The position numbers and the translations under genes are program-made. From assembly GCA_037962975.1 (NCBI GenBank), contig CM075675.1, positions 2,552,001 through 2,616,000 on the forward strand: a stretch of DNA of 64,000 nt. Reading direction: 5' to 3'. Below the pieces are notes generated by a model, which saw only the letters and a list, made by a program, of their open reading frames with translations, searched no databases and was not told the DNA's origin. Below, piece by piece: positions 60,436 to 64,000 of this stretch. Position 1 is the first letter of the stretch. Every line of letters begins with the position of its first letter. Origin of the DNA: Clitoria ternatea (Eukaryota > Streptophyta > Magnoliopsida > Fabales > Fabaceae).

Positions 60436-63270
60436 AATACATTAAACACAATTCCCAATTGAAAAATTTCCATGTTTTTATTTCTTAAACTGTGTCCTGA
60501 GTCACAAGTTAAAAAAATTATTTTATTATAAGGTAAAGGGTATGTTTAGTTCTTGGTTGAGGTTGACCAAAGGTAACTTTTTAATTTGTTAGTTAAATGG
60601 AGCTTGATAACCTAAAATGATGTACAGGATCAATATCAATCATTGGATGATTCTTTTATTACAACTTCATTTTCACATCTTATAATCAAATAAGCACAAA
60701 GTCTCATTATAAATATTGGTTACAAAAATTAATGGTTAAAAATAAGGTTAAATATAAAATTAGACCTTAAAAATTAGGGTCACTAAAAAACGCCACTAAA
60801 AAACCATTTAAAAAAGCCACTAAAAACCAAAATTATTATAGTGAAAATCAAAAAATTAGGTCAACCCTCTAATAACTTTTTTAGGATTTAACTGATGAAA
60901 TATTCTTTTGTTGGGATTAAACTTTATTGTAACTTTTTATTTGCTAAGTGCAAGGATAGTTAACATTTAGCTACCTCCTGAGCAGTGACATGTGTAATTT
61001 TTTTCTTATATGTAAAATTAGCCCCTAAAAAGTTTAAAATTCAGATTTAACCATCAAGAAGAATTTTTGACATATTTTGGACCATCCCCGCCTACTGATA
61101 TACTCATTCAAATAGTGCAATCCTCTATCAATAAGCAAAAGAGAAATGAAGACTTTATCAAGAATTTAGATATCTAAACTAGCCAACTAGCCAAACAAAT
61201 TACTGAGAAGGGTAAGGTGATTGAAGAAGTTGTCTATGGAGAAGTTGTATGGGTGATGGAAGAGAACAAAGAAAAAAAAAGATGGGGTGAATGAAGAAGA
61301 GGATAGTAAAAATAAGGAAGATGAGAGAAAAAATGAAAAAGAGACAAGTGATGAAGAAGGTGTAGATGGAAATAAAGAGAAAATGAGAGAATAAGAAAAA
61401 GAGATGGTGATAGAAAGGATGAGGAACTCGTTGTCTTATATGAGGAGGCATATTTTTGCCCACCTTATACTTCTAAGAAGTTAAGAGGCTTATAATAATG
61501 AGAGTTTACCCTTAAAGCCTCTTTTTAACCCATTTGTAAGGGCATCAAACTCTAGGTTCAAGACTTTTCCTAGAAAGTTCAAACCTAAATGACCAGAGCC
61601 ATTTCTCATGAAGCTAATCAAGGAGCAGGGGCTTAGGAGCATTCAAGACCCTTCTAGCATGAAGGGATGGTTAGTAGACAAGAAGGCCTAAAGCCTTACA
61701 CCGATGAAGATGTAGTCCACCATTACAAGCTGGTGGAACTGGGAGTTCCTTGAAGGCATAACTTTAATGTCTAGCAAGGAACATAAAAAAATAAGCGCTT
61801 AATGAAAGGTAACTTATTTTCTATCCCTTTCATGTTTTTATTGTCATTATAGTTATGTTGGTAGATTTAGTTCCATGTTGCTTGTTTTTATGTTGTTTAA
61901 TTGCATAGGTGGTTTAGTAGTTTAATATGTTACACGTTATGCATTATGGTAAATTAGTAGGTTATAAACTTTGTTTTGTATTAGTTAATTTGTAGTTATT
62001 GTGATGATTAATTGTTTTGGTAAAGCTAATCCTCTTAATTGTCTTAGTGTTACGCTATTGTTCATGTTAGGCTGGTAGTTGGTAGAAAGTGTTTAGTTAT
62101 TTACGTGTTAGTTTTATTAAAATTTTGTCATAATTAAGTGTATTTATTTTGCTTTAAATACTTGTGTTGTGAAGATAACTAGTTTAATGTGGAATTGTGA
62201 GATGTTGGTAGTTGTAGCCTGTGTTTATGGATGTATGTTTATATTGTAGGTATAGTCATGTGTTATTGTGTGTATGTAGTCTTAAGTAATTTTGGTGTGG
62301 ATATTGGTGTGAAGTGTTTGTGGTTAGTATGTGTAGTTGTTTGTTGTTGATAATTGTATGTGGAAGTTTGTTTTTGTTTGTGTATTAGTTTAGTTTAATT
62401 GTGTCTTGTTGTGTTTACACATTTTGTTATTATTGTGTAGGTAGATTAGATTGATTTTATGTGCAATCATCATGTTTTTATGATATATTGATATTATGGA
62501 TGATTGCTAGGTAGAGAAATTAAGTTTTAAGAGATTACAAAGGCAAAATGTAAGCTTTTTGTATTGATATTTTCACCTTAGCTATCAGTTTCTTGTAAAG
62601 GAGTAAAATAATGAGTTTGCCATTGACCATAAATGACTCAAGCTACTAAATGGGGGCTCACGTAGATGCCTAGACACTTGAGTGACACCCCAATGGCTCA
62701 AGTGCTTTTTATGTAGCTTTTTGGGTAATTTTCTATTGATATGTTACTGCTAGAGCAACCAAAAAACAAAAGAATACAAAAAATCAATTAAGTGACTCGC
62801 TCTAGTAGGGTTCTGTTCGCTTATGTGGTAACATATATTTATATAAAAAAATCAACAAAAAAAAGTCTATTGTTTTAACTTTTGTTTCTTTTTCTTGTTT
62901 TCCTTAGCATTTCCCATTTTTTGTGTACCTTTTGGTATTTATTTTATTATATTATATATTCCTTTAACATTTTTTGTGTACCCTATCTATTATTGTTATT
63001 AGGCCTAGGGACAGACTCTTTTTTCCCCTCAAAATGGAGTAAAGCTACTCAAGTTGTTGATGGAGATATCTAGCAGGAGCAGCAAATGGTGCCTACATAT
63101 ATAGATACATTTGACACTTTTTGAGGACCCTATATAAATTTCTCTACCATTTTTGTATTATTATTGTTTAGTAAATTTCTGTTTGGTAGATTTAGTTAGA
63201 TTTCTATATTTAGGACTTGTAGTTTTAGTTTTTATTTTTGTGTTGTTTTGTTTGTTGTATGTTCTTTTCT
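60436..63270. other. Degenerate sequence with faint gypsy-like traces
   Basis: At 61080-61800 short readable stretches on the plus strand (SQLAKQI-like, an acidic lysine-rich block, LRSIQDPSSMKGW) suggest a worn gag or interior of an Athila-like element. The T-rich 62880-63270 has no reliable ORF. At 63005, CTAGGGACAGACTC is a phrase common in such elements. I would not assign boundaries. Confidence 0.3.
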
Positions 63271-63273
63271 TTG

Positions 63274-63274
<1 letters not shown>

Positions 63275-63333
<59 letters not shown>
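63275..63333. repeat. TTA microsatellite, about 19 units
   Basis: An uninterrupted TTA run. It produces artificial poly-tyrosine and poly-isoleucine ORFs. The remaining sequence to 64000 shows no gene. Confidence 0.95.
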
Positions 63334-64000
63334 GTATTATTTGGACCTAAACCACCCGAGGCAACGTTTTTCTTGATATCTTTTTGGACACAGCCTCATG
63401 GTAAAAGTTTCCTAATCTTAACTTTTGAGAAATTTGGAGTGTTTTATTATGAGGTGTAGTTCCCTATGATCAATTGATGTTGCATGACTTTGATACTTAT
63501 GCATGATTTGAGTAGGATTTAAGAGAAACTTCAATTAAGTGTCATTAATCAAGTTAACTCAATTAAACCAGGTAAGTTTGAGTATCTTGTGCATTGAGAG
63601 TGTTAACTCTGTTTCATGCGGTTGATTTTAATTGAATCTTAATTTTGTTGCCACACACACGATACGAGGAAATGATCAAGCCAATTTTTATTGTTTAATG
63701 TTGAACCTGGGGCCAAGTAGCTTACTATAATGTATATATTCTATTGCTAGCCAATTTAACCCTAAGGAAATTCTTTTTGACCTTTACCCGTAAATATAAA
63801 GAAAAATCAAGTGTTTTCTCACACTTAATGGAGTAAAAGAGAATTTTACCATCTTTGAGTGTTGTCATTTTGGGAAAGTGAAAATGTAGCTTAATTTCTC
63901 CTTCATATTATTGATTTGTAACATTTAATTTAGAAAAGAAGGAAAAAGTGAAAAACTAAAAGGAAAATAAAATGAGAAAAAAAAGAATTAAGTTGTCGCT

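Noticed and set aside
61200..61463. 87-codon hydrophobic minus-strand ORF (could suggest a membrane protein)
   Set aside because: It is the complement of an A/G-rich, lysine- and glutamate-coding remnant. The hydrophobicity is an effect of T-rich codons.
63153..63459. ORFs with long tyrosine or isoleucine runs
   Set aside because: They are translations of the TTA microsatellite.
1..64000. tRNA, rRNA or other structured RNA genes
   Set aside because: None was recognised by eye on either strand. The initiator-tRNA-like and TGG sites are retrotransposon primer sites.

Overview
This is nuclear DNA from a flowering plant. The genes have introns with GT–AG borders, and one intron has a GC–AG border. 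The intergenic DNA is AT-rich and packed with nested LTR retrotransposons and MITEs. A eudicot is likely, and a legume is my best guess from the overall character of the genes and repeats, but nothing here proves the family. There are only two ordinary host genes, both on the minus strand: a YSL7-type oligopeptide/metal-chelate transporter running off the left edge (1-4387), and a DUF789-family protein with a long disordered N-terminal region (44765-50156).

From 4.4 to 20.3 kb lies repeat-rich DNA: degenerate LTR-like repeats in three related copies, the end of a CACTA transposon, a 254-bp miniature CACTA with matching target-site duplication (TSD), two MITEs, and a decayed MULE transposase. 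From 20335 to 36713 there is a structurally complete 16.4-kb Ty3/gypsy element of Tat type on the minus strand. Its two 729-bp LTRs differ at 8 sites, and it has TSD CTAAC. Its gag-pol is one frame broken by five stops. Between pol and the 3' LTR it carries two tandem copies of an antisense transcription unit. Each copy encodes a 'putative gypsy type transposon' (Transposase_28-like) protein with a coiled-coil C-terminal half and a short intron. The first copy is fully open and the second has two stops. Arrays of 57-bp and GTTCGG-type repeats fill the spaces between them. This is the most interesting part of the window.

The Tat element sits inside an older LTR-like repeat that also carries a PIF/Harbinger-like MITE (37542-38210). 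From 41.0 to 43.4 kb is an older, decayed relative of the Tat element with a 1.1-kb solo-LTR-like insertion in its gag remnant. From 53.2 to 60.4 kb is a three-level nest: an old LTR pair, inside it a solo LTR related to the Tat LTR (TSD AGTGG), and inside that a complete but mutated Ty1/copia element (TSD ATAAA) whose LTR ends are TA...CT instead of TG...CA. The last 3.5 kb holds only faint gypsy-like remnants and a TTA microsatellite.

All exon coordinates come from reading splice sites, phase and family conservation by eye. No alignment or database search was run.
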